A stretch of 64,000 bases of DNA from Saccharopolyspora gloriosae (GCF_022828475.1 NZ_CP059557.1:4697470-4761469), one strand, 5' to 3'. Counted from the stretch's first letter, positions 28,649-37,832 are shown. The notes: generated by a model not told the origin, from the letters alone. Made by a program: numbers and translations.

Positions 28649-28720
28649 CCGCTCAACTCGGCGACCACCTCAGGTGAACGCCTCGTTCGCCCAACAGGAC
28701 CGGTCGAACTGACCAACAGA

Positions 28721-28781
28721 ACTGGTCGAACGGTCCGTTCACTCCACGAGGTCGACGGGGTGAACGGACCGTTCGACCAGT
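28721..28781. repeat. Perfect 22-bp inverted repeat
   Basis: Arms 28721-28742 and 28760-28781 are exact reverse complements, built around ACTGGTCGAACGGTCC, with a 17-nt loop. A degenerate direct copy of the left arm (28694-28715) lies just upstream. It lies 72 bp after the DUF2637 gene and may act as its terminator. The rest of the 416-bp gap to the HAD gene holds a 9-bp inverted repeat CTCAAGATC/GATCTTGAG and no gene. Confidence 0.75.
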
Positions 28782-29065
28782 GGGTCCGGGCGAAGGGAAC
28801 ATTTCCCGCACCGCGTTGGAGCTCGCGGTGGCGCTCTTAGCGAGCCCCCGCCGCCGACCGTTCGACTCAAGATCCTCGTGTTGAGCACGCGCCGTTGCAG
28901 GCGTCCGCCACCCGAGTGATCTTGAGAGCGCAGCCGGATGATCCGGTCTCGCGGACGGCCGCGAAGAACCCCCGACCGGCAAGGTCTGTGCCGGATCCGG
29001 ATCACCCCGCGTGTCGTGACGGCGCGGTGGCCCGGAACCGGCACAACGGTTCGAGGGGAGCGCTG

Positions 29066-29737
29066 ATGGCGGAGTTCGGCGGGCACATCGTGTGGGACTG
29101 GAACGGCACGCTGCTCGACGACGGGCAAGCCATGATCGACTCCGTCGCGGCCGCGTTCGCCGAAGCCGGGCACCGGGTGACCGTCGAGGACCACCAACGC
29201 CACTTCACCCGGCCGATCGCGAAGTTCTGCGACCGCCTCGCGGGCCGGGCGCTCGCCCCCGAAGAACTGGAAGCGCTGCTGCGCAAGTTCGACGAGTGCT
29301 ACGACCTGGCGCTGCCGAACCTGTCGCTCGCCGAGGACGCCCGCTTCGCCCTCGCCGCGTGGACGGGCGCGGGCGGAACCCAGTCGCTGCTGTCGATGTG
29401 CCCGCACGAGGTGCTGCTGCCGGCGGTGCGCAGAGCCGGGATCGAAAGCTCGTTCCGGCACCTCCAGGGCCGAACCGGCGCGGTCCCCGACACCAAAGCG
29501 GCGCACATCGAACGCCACCTGACCGCGCTGGACGATCCCGACCCTCGCGAGGTCGTGCTCATCGGCGACACCGTGGACGACACCGCCGCCGCAGCGGCCG
29601 TCGGCGCGCACTGCGTCGTCTACCACTCCGGGCCGACGGCCCTGCACGACTTGAGCCACTTCGCCGACCGGGGCGTTCCGATCGCGACCAGCCTGTCCGG
29701 CGCCGTGGAACGCGCCCACGAACTGCTCACAGGCTGA
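29066..29737 (+). CDS. HAD-superfamily hydrolase
   Basis: 223-residue HAD phosphatase. Motif I is IVWDWNGTLLDD, with Trp instead of the usual Met/Leu beside the nucleophile; this variant is common in actinobacterial phosphoglycolate-phosphatase-like proteins. A Ser/Thr follows at QSLLSMC, a Lys in PDTKAAHIERHL, and motif IV is VVLIGDTVDDTAAA. The ATG at 29066 has GAGGGGAG 5 nt upstream; the longer open frame is not supported. The substrate is unknown. It precedes the Rad50-like ATPase by 144 bp on the same strand. Confidence 0.88.
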   Translation: MAEFGGHIVWDWNGTLLDDGQAMIDSVAAAFAEAGHRVTVEDHQRHFTRPIAKFCDRLAGRALAPEELEALLRKFDECYDLALPNLSLAEDARFALAAWTGAGGTQSLLSMCPHEVLLPAVRRAGIESSFRHLQGRTGAVPDTKAAHIERHLTALDDPDPREVVLIGDTVDDTAAAAAVGAHCVVYHSGPTALHDLSHFADRGVPIATSLSGAVERAHELLTG

Positions 29738-29881
29738 CCGTCTCTCCCAACTCCGGTGCGCTTGCGACGCTCAGGTGATGTTCGCGTCGCACAAGGATGA
29801 TCTTCCGGTCCGATCAGTTCAACGCATCGATCCGACACGGCAGTGTCACCTCAGGACGATCACAGCAGCCAAAGGCGGGCG

Positions 29882-31831
29882 ATGGGGAAAACACTGCGGA
29901 TCCACGAGCTGTCGATCAAAGATCACCGAGGCTGGCAGGAGGCTTACAACCTGAATGGTCGCCTGATCGGCATCACCGGCCCCATCGATCGGGGAAAAAC
30001 CTCGATGGTGGATTGCATCGGTTTCGTGCTTGGCCGGACCACCCACTTCAGAGGCGCGGTGCAGGACCGCTTAGCGGCGGTCCGAGTCCGCTTGCAGATC
30101 GGAAACGTGGTCTACCAGCTGGAACGCTCCCGGAAGTCTCCCTCCCGGGTCAAGATCTCCGGTCCGGGTGGTGATCCTCTCGGTGCCTTCGCCGTGAAAC
30201 CCGTCGCTGACGAGCAGAGCCTCTCAAGCTGGCTACTCGAACGCCTGGAACTCGACGACGCCTTCGCCTCCGTACGCCCCTCCGGCAACAAAACGCTCGG
30301 GTTCGCCACTGACTTGCTTCCCTACCTGCACATCCGACAGGAGGACATCGACAGGTTCATCGTTCGCCCGCACAGTGGTGCCGACGACGCGAACAGGATC
30401 GCGGTGGCGAAGATGCTGTTGCGGCTGACCAGCCCCGAATACGAACGGCTCAGCGCCTCGGTGCACGACAAGAACAATGTGATCGACAGGAGAACGGACA
30501 AGATCAAGGAGTTGCGGACGTTCCTCCAAGAGTCCGACGTCACGTCGCAGGAAGCCCTTGCCAAGGACACCGAACGCTTGCGAACAGAAGAAGCGGCTGC
30601 TCGGCGAAAGTTGGAATCGCTCCAAGCCGATGCCCGCAACGCGACCGGATTCGCCGACGAGGCCAGGCAGAAGCTGCGAAAGTTGAAACTTCAGCTCACC
30701 AACGCGGAGAACGAATTCGCCAACGTGGAGCAACTACACCGGGACAGCGTGGCGAAGATCGAGGCCATGGACAACTCGGTCAGCGCGCTGGGCGCAGCAC
30801 TTGCAGAGCCAGAACAATTGGCTGCGATCAAGCTGCACCTGACGAAGTGCTGCGCGTGCGGATGCGATCTCACTCATCGCGTCGTGCCTGCCGGTCATTG
30901 CGGGGTTTGTACCGAACCGCTGCCGGATACCGCTCGCAGCTCTGAACGAGCAAGGCTGCTACAAGCTCGGCAAGCAGCGGTCGGCGCCCGTGACAAGCAC
31001 GCGCGTGATCGCGACACGGCGAAGCGCAATGTCGAACGGTGCCGCCGCGAGCACGACGAAGCGGCACGACGCCTCGACGAGCGCACAGCCGATGGCATCG
31101 CACCACACGTTGATGCCCTTACAGCCGCAGCAGCCGAATTGAGCTCGATCCTGACTGAGATGGATGCGTTGAAACGGGCTCAGGAACCTCATGCCCGACT
31201 CGCCACCCGAGAAGAGGAAGTGGAGGAGCTCCGCGATGAGGTGGCGACCCTTGAACACGCCCGTAGCCAGGCAGCCGCTGAACTCGTTGTGGATCCAGCG
31301 GAAGTACTGGATCGACTGGACTCGCTGTTCTTGCAAATCGTTGCAGCATTCCACCTCCCGTGGGCGAGTGGGCGTGCTCGCGTCGACCGGTCGACGCTGG
31401 TTCCGGTGGTCGACGAACAGGACTTCGCGCAACGCGGTGGCGGCTCGCGCACGGCAGTATCGGTGGCCTACAGCCTCGCCTTGCTGCTGTGCGCGCTGGA
31501 GGACCCGAGGGTCGAACTTCCCACATTTCTAATCTTGGACTCACCGCAAAAGAACCTCGGCCACAACCCGCACGACCAGGATCTGGCCGAGCGCATGTAC
31601 CGGTGGTTGACCGACTACTTGTCACTGCGGCACGAAGTCATCGGCGCACGCTACGGAGAGTTCCAACTGATCGTCGTCGACAATGACATTCCGTCGTCGG
31701 TCCGCTCGGACTTCGACGTGATCGTTCAGTTCGCAGGCGAGCAAGGTTTCATTCGAGATCTCGACTTCCCGCACGGCGAGCCCGACCGCCCTCGCCAGCT
31801 TGAGTTCGGTGACATCGAAGACGAATCGTGA
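29882..31831 (+). CDS. Rad50/SMC-like ATPase with zinc-hook-like cysteine cluster
   Basis: 649-residue P-loop ATPase of the SMC/Rad50/RecN type. Walker A is GPIDRGKT (33-40). The N-terminal lobe runs to about 195. A first coiled-coil (about 196-305) and a second (about 350-465) flank the apex CCACGCDLTHRVVPAGHCGVC (323-343), whose C323/C326 and C340/C343 pairs could bind zinc as in the Rad50 hook. The C-terminal lobe has a signature-like GGGSRTAVSVAYSLALLL (519-536), Walker B FLILDSP (549-555) with Gln where a catalytic Glu often sits, and the D-loop NLG. I see no nuclease or toxin domain. Codons use A/T at third positions more than neighbours. The start at 29882 has AAAGGCGGG upstream; GTG at 29843 is an alternative. 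Specific role unknown. Confidence 0.85.
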   Translation: MGKTLRIHELSIKDHRGWQEAYNLNGRLIGITGPIDRGKTSMVDCIGFVLGRTTHFRGAVQDRLAAVRVRLQIGNVVYQLERSRKSPSRVKISGPGGDPLGAFAVKPVADEQSLSSWLLERLELDDAFASVRPSGNKTLGFATDLLPYLHIRQEDIDRFIVRPHSGADDANRIAVAKMLLRLTSPEYERLSASVHDKNNVIDRRTDKIKELRTFLQESDVTSQEALAKDTERLRTEEAAARRKLESLQADARNATGFADEARQKLRKLKLQLTNAENEFANVEQLHRDSVAKIEAMDNSVSALGAALAEPEQLAAIKLHLTKCCACGCDLTHRVVPAGHCGVCTEPLPDTARSSERARLLQARQAAVGARDKHARDRDTAKRNVERCRREHDEAARRLDERTADGIAPHVDALTAAAAELSSILTEMDALKRAQEPHARLATREEEVEELRDEVATLEHARSQAAAELVVDPAEVLDRLDSLFLQIVAAFHLPWASGRARVDRSTLVPVVDEQDFAQRGGGSRTAVSVAYSLALLLCALEDPRVELPTFLILDSPQKNLGHNPHDQDLAERMYRWLTDYLSLRHEVIGARYGEFQLIVVDNDIPSSVRSDFDVIVQFAGEQGFIRDLDFPHGEPDRPRQLEFGDIEDES

Positions 31832-31850
31832 GCATGAACCCGGCTCGAAG

Positions 31851-32600
31851 CTAAGCGGCCGATTCAGACCAGAACGAGGTGAGCGCTGCCGCGCCGCGGA
31901 CCGGGTCCTGCACCATCCACCAGTGCCCCAGGCCGCCGAGGGTCGCGACGTGGGCTCCCGCTCTGTCGGCGGATCGGCCGCGCATGTCCTGCGAGCCTCC
32001 GACGTGGTCGTCGGTGGCGACGATGGCGAGGCCGGGACGGGCCGCGGCGGCGGGGAGCTCCCGGCCGAAGTCCGCCATGACCGGCTGGACCGCGGAGCGG
32101 TAGAAGGTGAGGATGGCCCGGATCATCTCCGGTCCCTGGCCCGCCGCCAGCCGTGCGGCGACCGGCCGGTCGATGCCCCTGGCGACCATGCGCTCGGTGC
32201 GTTCGTCGAGCGTGCCGCCCAGCAACTTCGCGGCCGACCTCTCGCCGACTTCAGGTGTCTGCCATTGCTGCGCGAGGTCGTGCCAGACGTACTCCGGATC
32301 GAACAGGCCCACGGCATCGCTGGCCCAGGTTCGCAGCAGGTCGGGGCGTGTCATGGCCACCGCTACGACGACGGCTCCGCCCAGGTCGTGGCCGACGAGG
32401 TCGACCGGTTCGCCGAAAGCATCCAGCTCCGCTACGAGCCAGTCCCGGTAGTCCGCCAGAGTGCAGCCGAAACCGTCCGGGATGGGAGCGCCGAATCCGG
32501 GCGGGGACAGGCGAACGACGTCCGAGCGGCCCAACTCGGCGCACAGCGGTCCCCACACCTCGCCGGTCTCGGGATTCCCGTTCACGAACACCACAGGCAT
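31851..32600 (-). CDS. Alpha/beta hydrolase
   Basis: 249-residue hydrolase. The nucleophile elbow is VGHDLGG, where Asp replaces Ser. This arrangement belongs to haloalkane dehalogenases and epoxide hydrolases. The oxyanion loop region is FVNGNPETGEVW (HGxP-like), and the catalytic His is in GLGHWWM near the C-terminus. The protein may therefore open epoxides or dehalogenate; the substrate is not evident. Convergent with the Rad50-like ATPase, with 19 bp between them. ATG at 32600 gives the standard first strand MPVVFVNG. Confidence 0.88.
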   Translation of the reverse strand: MPVVFVNGNPETGEVWGPLCAELGRSDVVRLSPPGFGAPIPDGFGCTLADYRDWLVAELDAFGEPVDLVGHDLGGAVVVAVAMTRPDLLRTWASDAVGLFDPEYVWHDLAQQWQTPEVGERSAAKLLGGTLDERTERMVARGIDRPVAARLAAGQGPEMIRAILTFYRSAVQPVMADFGRELPAAAARPGLAIVATDDHVGGSQDMRGRSADRAGAHVATLGGLGHWWMVQDPVRGAAALTSFWSESAA

Positions 32601-32748
32601 GGGTCTCCTGACCTAGAGCGGTTCAACGTTCTTGTGGTTCGGCGAACGAGTTCGGTGTTCGCTCGCGATGTTTCCGCCACCGCCACCCCGATCAGAACGA
32701 GCTCACCTGGCGGAGTTCCCGTTCCAGCCGGTCGAATCCGCGACGACG

Positions 32749-34710
32749 TCACCGCCGACGTTTCGTGCGGAGGTAGTCGCCGACGACCGCCGCGCCCAAG
32801 CCGTCGGCGCTCGGAGCGACGACTCGGCCGCCGCCGCGGCGCGCGAGGATGTCGACGAACGCCTCCAGGCGCGGGTCCTCGCCGAGCATGAACACGCTCA
32901 ACGTGGCGCCCAGCCGGTGCAGCGAGTCCACTTCGGACAGTGTGACGCCGAGAGTGCGCGGGGTCGGCGGATACTGGAACACGGCCTCGCCGTCGGCTTC
33001 CAGATGCGCCGTCGGCTCGCCGTCGGTGACGACCAGCACCACCGGCTGCGCGTCCGGATTCCGCCGCACGTGCCGTCCCGCCAGCAGCAGCGCGTGGTGC
33101 AGGTTGGTGCCCTGCTCCCACGTTCCCTCCAGCGCCGCCAGCTCACCGACGTCCACAGTGGACGCATGACGGCCGAAGGTGATCAGCTGCAGCGCGTCCG
33201 ACCGGAACCGGGTGCTGACCAGGTGGTTCAGCGCCAGCGCGGTGCGCTTCATCGGCACCCAGCGGCCGTCCTGCACCATCGACCACGAGGTGTCCACGCA
33301 GAGCGCCACGGCCGCGCGAGAACGCTGCTCGGTCTCGGCGACCTCCAGGTCCTCGATGTCCAGCCGAGGCGCCGAGGGGCCGGCCGCCGCGCGCCGCAGC
33401 ACCGCGTTGCGCACCGTGCGGCCCGCGTCCCACGGTTCGGTGTCGCCATAAGCCCACGGGCGGGTCGTGCCGGTGAGTTCCCCGGCCGCACCCGCCCGGT
33501 CGGTGTCGCGCTCGCCTTTGCGGGAACGCAACTGGGAGATCACCGATTGCAGCGCGGTCTCCCCCAGCCTGCGCATCGCCCGCGGGCTCAGCTGGAGGTT
33601 CCCGTCGGCACCGCGTTGCAGCAGTCCCTGCTGCCGCAGCTGCTTCTCGATGTCGGCGAGCCGCTGCGCGTCCACCACGGCCCGCTCGCCGAGCTGCCGC
33701 TCCAGTGCTTCCAGGTCGATGTCCTGCAGGCTCGCCCCCGGGTAGGACTGGCCCAGCTGCTCGGCGAGCTGCTCCAGCTCACCGAGCTCGGCCATCGCCT
33801 CGGTCGCCTCCGCCAAGCCCATCGGCTGATCACCGCGGAACCGGCCGCGACCCGACCAGTCCGCACCCGGCCGCAACGACCGCAGCTGCTGATCCATCCG
33901 GTTGAGCGCCTGGCCGATGCGGGGATCACCGAACGCCTGCTGCGAGAGCTCGGCCAGCTCGGCGCGCTGCTGCTCGCTCATCGAGTTCAGCATCCGCTGC
34001 GCGGCCGCCGAACGAGCCGCCAGCGCGTCGATCAGCTCATCCACGTCGCGTGGGTTCTCCGGGAAGAACTCGCCGTGCTCGGCCATGAACCGGCCGAACC
34101 GCTCCGGGACATCGGCATCGCCGCGGGCGTGCGCGGCCAGCAGTTCCGAGAGGTCGTCTAGCATCGCGCGGACCCGCTCGACGTCCTCCGGGGTGGTGTC
34201 CTGCAACGCGTCCTTCATGCCTTTGAAGCGCTGTTCCAGGAGTTCGCCGCCCAGCAGCCGCTGGATCTCCTCGAACGTCTCCCGCGCCTCGGACGAACGC
34301 CAGTCGTACTCGGCGAGTTCGCGCACCGAACCGCCCGCGTCCGGTGGCAGCGCGCTCAGCTGCAGTTCGCGGAACCGCGCGTCCTCGCCGTCCTCCGCCG
34401 CCAGCGCCTGCCGCTCCTGGTCGAGGGCGCGGTCCAGCAACCTGCGCACCTCCTGCACCGTGCCGTCCAGGTTGTGCCGACGCTGCAATTCGCTGCGGCG
34501 CTGCCACAACCGGCGGGTGAGCTCGTCGAGGCCGCTGGTGCCGCGCGTCCCGGTGCGCAGCAACTCCTCCAGCGCCGAGCGCGGCGATGCTCCCTCCATC
34601 ACGTCCCGGCCGATCTGATCGAGCGCGGAACGCAGGTCCACCGGCGGCTCCAGCGGATCGGAACCACCGTGCCAAGCCCCGTAGTGGTAACGGCGAGCGC
34701 GGCCGGTCAT
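32749..34710 (-). CDS. VWA-domain protein (CoxE/MoxR-partner type)
   Basis: 653-residue protein that pairs with a MoxR-type AAA+ ATPase. The N-terminal 430 residues are largely helical and rich in Glu, Arg and Leu. The C-terminal von Willebrand A domain (about 455-640) has a complete metal-ion-dependent adhesion site: VDTSWSM (DxSxS), the Thr in EQGTNLHHAL, and the Asp in VVTDGEP. MoxR-VWA pairs are usually chaperones that mature enzymes or complexes, for example in metal insertion. M. tuberculosis Rv0959/Rv0958 is a comparable pair. AAAGGA 5 nt before the ATG forms the ribosome-binding site. The gene starts inside the second copy of a 23-bp duplication. Confidence 0.9.
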   Translation of the reverse strand: MTGRARRYHYGAWHGGSDPLEPPVDLRSALDQIGRDVMEGASPRSALEELLRTGTRGTSGLDELTRRLWQRRSELQRRHNLDGTVQEVRRLLDRALDQERQALAAEDGEDARFRELQLSALPPDAGGSVRELAEYDWRSSEARETFEEIQRLLGGELLEQRFKGMKDALQDTTPEDVERVRAMLDDLSELLAAHARGDADVPERFGRFMAEHGEFFPENPRDVDELIDALAARSAAAQRMLNSMSEQQRAELAELSQQAFGDPRIGQALNRMDQQLRSLRPGADWSGRGRFRGDQPMGLAEATEAMAELGELEQLAEQLGQSYPGASLQDIDLEALERQLGERAVVDAQRLADIEKQLRQQGLLQRGADGNLQLSPRAMRRLGETALQSVISQLRSRKGERDTDRAGAAGELTGTTRPWAYGDTEPWDAGRTVRNAVLRRAAAGPSAPRLDIEDLEVAETEQRSRAAVALCVDTSWSMVQDGRWVPMKRTALALNHLVSTRFRSDALQLITFGRHASTVDVGELAALEGTWEQGTNLHHALLLAGRHVRRNPDAQPVVLVVTDGEPTAHLEADGEAVFQYPPTPRTLGVTLSEVDSLHRLGATLSVFMLGEDPRLEAFVDILARRGGGRVVAPSADGLGAAVVGDYLRTKRRR

Positions 34711-34714
34711 CAGC
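34692..34714. repeat. 23-bp direct repeat, copy 1 (VWA start side)
   Basis: Identical to 34813-34835. On the minus strand it contains the VWA start codon in the context CTGATGACC. The two copies are 121 bp apart and flank a half copy of the palindromic intergenic element. Confidence 0.85.
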
Positions 34715-34737
34715 GTCCTTTCAGAACCATCTGCGTA

Positions 34738-34809
34738 GCGGGTCAGGTGGCGGAACCTCAGCGGCTCTCTCGCTGCCCCCTGCCGTGTGACCTCGATTTC
34801 TCAAGCAGC
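34738..34809 (-). repeat. Palindromic intergenic element, copy D (half)
   Basis: On the minus strand it reads GCTGCTTGAGAAATCGAGG, then CAGCGAGAGAGCCGCTGAGG and TTCCGCCACC. This is the right half of the element from its loop outward, closest to copy E (49352). The left arm is absent. Confidence 0.7.
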
Positions 34810-34812
34810 CCT

Positions 34813-34835
34813 GGCGAGCGCGGCCGGTCATCAGC
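34813..34835. repeat. 23-bp direct repeat, copy 2 (MoxR stop side)
   Basis: Second copy of the repeat at 34692-34714. On the minus strand it overlaps the MoxR stop codon as GCTGATGACC, so a vestigial ATG follows the TGA. Confidence 0.85.
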
Positions 34836-36234
34836 CGTACACCGATCGCTGGTCTTCGGTGTCCTTGGCGAGCTTCTTCGCCAGGTACAGGGATTCCAGC
34901 GCCAGCTCCACCGCGCTCGCGATGCGGCCCGGCGGATCACCGGCGCGCACGTCGAGCCGTTCGGCGACCTGGTGCAGCACCGGCAGTTCCGGCAGCGCGG
35001 TGAGCACGTCGGAGCCCGCGATGCGCTCCCCCGTCGCGACCTGGTGACCGCCGGTGACGGCATCGGCGAGCGAGTGCAGGTCCAGCCCGGCGAACAGGCC
35101 GCGCGCGGTGTCGGCCACCGATCGGCGCAGCAGGTAGCCGAGGATCTCGTCCTCGCGGCCCTCCTCGCCGGCCTCGAACTCCAGCTTGCCGCGCAGCACC
35201 GCGGGCACCGCGTCCAGATCCACCGGCCGCGCCACCGCCGGGTCCTCCCCGGTCAGTGCCGCCCGGTGCACGGCCGCCGCCGCCACGGTCTCCGCCGCCG
35301 CGATCGCGAACCGAGCCGAGACGCCGGAACGTTGATCCACCGCCGAGGACTCCCGCAGGTGCCCCACGAACCGGGCCAGCACCTCCAGCAGGTGGTCCCC
35401 GACCTCGGCCTCCAGGAGCGCTTCCTGGCGGATCAGGGAGATCTCGTCTTCGAGGTCGAACGGGTAGTGCGTGCGGATCTCCGCGCCGAAGCGGTCCTTG
35501 AGCGGCGTGATGATCCGGCCGCGGTTGGTGTAGTCCTCCGGGTTCGCGGTCGCGACCAGCAGCACGTCCAGCGGCAGGCGCAGGCTGTAGCCGCGGATCT
35601 GGATGTCCCGCTCCTCCATCACGTTCAGCAGCGCCACCTGGATCCGCTCGGCCAGGTCGGGCAGCTCGTTGATGGTCACGATGCCGCGGTGCGCCCGCGG
35701 CACCAGTCCGAAGTGGATGGTCTCCGGGTCGCCGAGCGATCGGCCCTCGGCGACCTTCACCGGATCCACGTCGCCGATGAGGTCGCCGACGGCGGTGTCC
35801 GGGGTCGCCAGCTTCTCCACGTAGCGTTCACCGCGGTGCCGCCACTCGACGGGCAACGCGTCGCCCTCCTCGGCGGCGCGGCGCAGCGAGACGGGCGTGA
35901 TCGGTTCCAGCGGGTGTTCGTCGAGTTCGGAGCCGGGAATCACCGGCGTCCATTCGTCGAGCAGTGCGGTCAATCCGCGCAGCAGCCGCGTTTTGCCCTG
36001 TCCCCGCTCGCCGAGCAGCACCACGTCGTGGCCGGCGATCAAGGCGCGCTCCAGCTGCGGCAGCACGGTGCGCTCGAAGCCGACGATGCCCGACCACAAG
36101 GGATTCCCGGAGCGCAGCGCGGTCAGCAGGTTGCGGCGCACCTCGACCTTCACGCTGTACGGCAGGTATCCGCTGACACGCAGCTCGCCCGCCGTACTGG
36201 GCAGTCCGGTGGGTGGGGTCCGAGAGTTCGTCAC
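34831..36234 (-). CDS. MoxR/magnesium-chelatase-like AAA+ ATPase
   Basis: 467-residue AAA+ ATPase of the MoxR/ChlI group. It has SGNPLWSGIVGFERTVLPQL at the start of the ATPase, Walker A GERGQGKT, and Walker B-type GIVTINELPDLAERIQVALLN (with INE). The ChlI-like insert ERDIQIRGYSLRLPLDVLLVATANPED carries sensor 1, and PLKDRFGAEI the arginine finger. Together with the downstream VWA protein it probably forms a MoxR-VWA chaperone pair. The GTG at 36234 (MTNSRTPP) is the most likely start; upstream codons lie in a region shared with the divergent gene. No metal-chelatase pathway genes are nearby. Confidence 0.9.
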   Translation of the reverse strand: MTNSRTPPTGLPSTAGELRVSGYLPYSVKVEVRRNLLTALRSGNPLWSGIVGFERTVLPQLERALIAGHDVVLLGERGQGKTRLLRGLTALLDEWTPVIPGSELDEHPLEPITPVSLRRAAEEGDALPVEWRHRGERYVEKLATPDTAVGDLIGDVDPVKVAEGRSLGDPETIHFGLVPRAHRGIVTINELPDLAERIQVALLNVMEERDIQIRGYSLRLPLDVLLVATANPEDYTNRGRIITPLKDRFGAEIRTHYPFDLEDEISLIRQEALLEAEVGDHLLEVLARFVGHLRESSAVDQRSGVSARFAIAAAETVAAAAVHRAALTGEDPAVARPVDLDAVPAVLRGKLEFEAGEEGREDEILGYLLRRSVADTARGLFAGLDLHSLADAVTGGHQVATGERIAGSDVLTALPELPVLHQVAERLDVRAGDPPGRIASAVELALESLYLAKKLAKDTEDQRSVYG

Positions 36235-36575
36235 CCGTTCGACGCTACTCGTTCCCCACGACGGCCGCGAACACGTCACGGAACGGAAACGCCGATGTGC
36301 CAACGGGTTTCCGCATCGCGGGACCGATCTCGGTGATCAGCGGCTCGGCATCCCCCACCGGACGCCGGGAAGTCGCCGATCTCCCCGCGCGTGGCGCGCG
36401 CCGGGACATCGCCGAAGCCGCCGACGCAACCGCGCGCACGCTCCGGTCTCGAACGCCGAACGTCCCAGGCCGCGCACTGGGAAACGGTGTTCACGCGACG
36501 TGTCGGGCGCCACTGGCACACCGAGCGTACCGACGAGTAGAAAGGTGGACGGCCCCGGCAGAGGAGAAGGATCCA

Positions 36576-37799
36576 GTGAGCCCGTTGCAGATCGAGACCG
36601 ATCCAGTCCAGGCGGGCTTCGACCCGGAACGCCTTCAGCGCATCGACCGCCACTTCGCGTCCTACGTCACCGACGGAAAGCTCCCCGGCTGGCAGGTGCT
36701 CATCGCCCGCCGCGGCCGGATCGCGCACCTGAGCAGCCACGGGCATCGCGACGTGGCCACCGCCGCGCCCATCGAGAACGACACGATCTTCCGCATCTAC
36801 TCGATGACGAAGCCGATCACGTCGGTCGCGGCGATGATGCTCTACGAGGAGGGCGCGTTCGAGCTCACCGACCCGGTCAGCACGCTCATCCCATCGTTCG
36901 CCGACCAGCGCGTCTACACCGGTGGCCCCGCCAAAGCCCCGCAGACGCGGCCCGCGACCGAGCCGGTGCGGATCTGGCACCTGCTCACCCACACCGCCGG
37001 GCTCACCTACGGCTTCAACCGGATCCACCCGGTCGACGAGCTCTACCGGCGCACCGGATACGACTACGGCACCCCCGACCAAGACCTCGCCGCGGTGTGC
37101 GACGACTACGCGTCGATGCCGCTGCTGTTCGAACCGGGCAGCTCCTGGAACTACGGCGTCTCCACCGACGTGCTGGGGCGCGTCGTGGAGGTCGCTTCCG
37201 GGATGGGGCTCGACGAGTTCTTCCGCACCCGCATCTTCGAACCGCTCGGCATGACCGACACCGGCTTCGGCGTGGCACCGCAGGACAAGGACCGGCTCGC
37301 GTCGCTGTACCTCGCCGACGCCGCGGGCAATGCCACCGTGCCGCGCAACTCCCCGCCGGACGGGGCGCCGCGAGCGCTGTCCGGCGGTGGCGGGCTCGTG
37401 TCCACCGCCTACGACTACCACCGCTTCACCGGCATGCTGCTCGGCGGCGGCGCGCTCGACGGAGTGCGGCTGCTCAGCGACCGCACGCTGCGCTACATGG
37501 GCCGCAACCACCTGCCCGGTGGCGCGCACCTGGACCAGATCGCCAACGGCTCGTTCTCCGAGGTCTCCAACGCGGGCAAGGGCTTCGGGCTCGGCTTCGC
37601 CGTGGTGGAAGACCCGGTCGCCTCGCACGTCGTGTCCACTCCCGGCGAACTGTCCTGGGGCGGGATGGCCAGCACGGTGTTCTGGGTGGACCCGGCCGAG
37701 GACCTGTCGGTGCAGTTCTTCACCCAGCTCATCCCGTCCGGCACCCACCCCATCCGCTCCCAGCTTCACCAGCTCGTCTACCAGGCACTCGTGGACTGA
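36576..37799 (+). CDS. Beta-lactamase-fold serine hydrolase
   Basis: 407-residue member of the class C beta-lactamase/esterase family. The catalytic SxxK is IYSMTKP (Ser and Lys), and the Tyr of the second motif is in WNYGVSTD. HTAGLTYGF is a hallmark of the esterase EstB-like branch. There is no signal peptide, so it is probably a cytoplasmic esterase or transesterase and not a resistance lactamase; LovD-like enzymes share this form. GTG at 36576 has GGAGAAGG 5 nt upstream; the longer open frame has no support. Divergent from the MoxR gene. Confidence 0.88.
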   Translation: MSPLQIETDPVQAGFDPERLQRIDRHFASYVTDGKLPGWQVLIARRGRIAHLSSHGHRDVATAAPIENDTIFRIYSMTKPITSVAAMMLYEEGAFELTDPVSTLIPSFADQRVYTGGPAKAPQTRPATEPVRIWHLLTHTAGLTYGFNRIHPVDELYRRTGYDYGTPDQDLAAVCDDYASMPLLFEPGSSWNYGVSTDVLGRVVEVASGMGLDEFFRTRIFEPLGMTDTGFGVAPQDKDRLASLYLADAAGNATVPRNSPPDGAPRALSGGGGLVSTAYDYHRFTGMLLGGGALDGVRLLSDRTLRYMGRNHLPGGAHLDQIANGSFSEVSNAGKGFGLGFAVVEDPVASHVVSTPGELSWGGMASTVFWVDPAEDLSVQFFTQLIPSGTHPIRSQLHQLVYQALVD

Positions 37800-37832
37800 G
37801 GGGATCCGCGCGGCTGACCGGGTGACGGGGCC

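Noticed and set aside
28731-28770. Possible LexA (SOS) box in the 22-bp inverted repeat
   Set aside because: The half sites GAAC and GTTC are separated by five bases instead of the four in the actinobacterial LexA box.
30200-31400. RloC-type anticodon nuclease suggested by the zinc-hook ATPase
   Set aside because: The C-terminal part is a normal ATPase lobe; no nuclease-specific domain or extra length is present.
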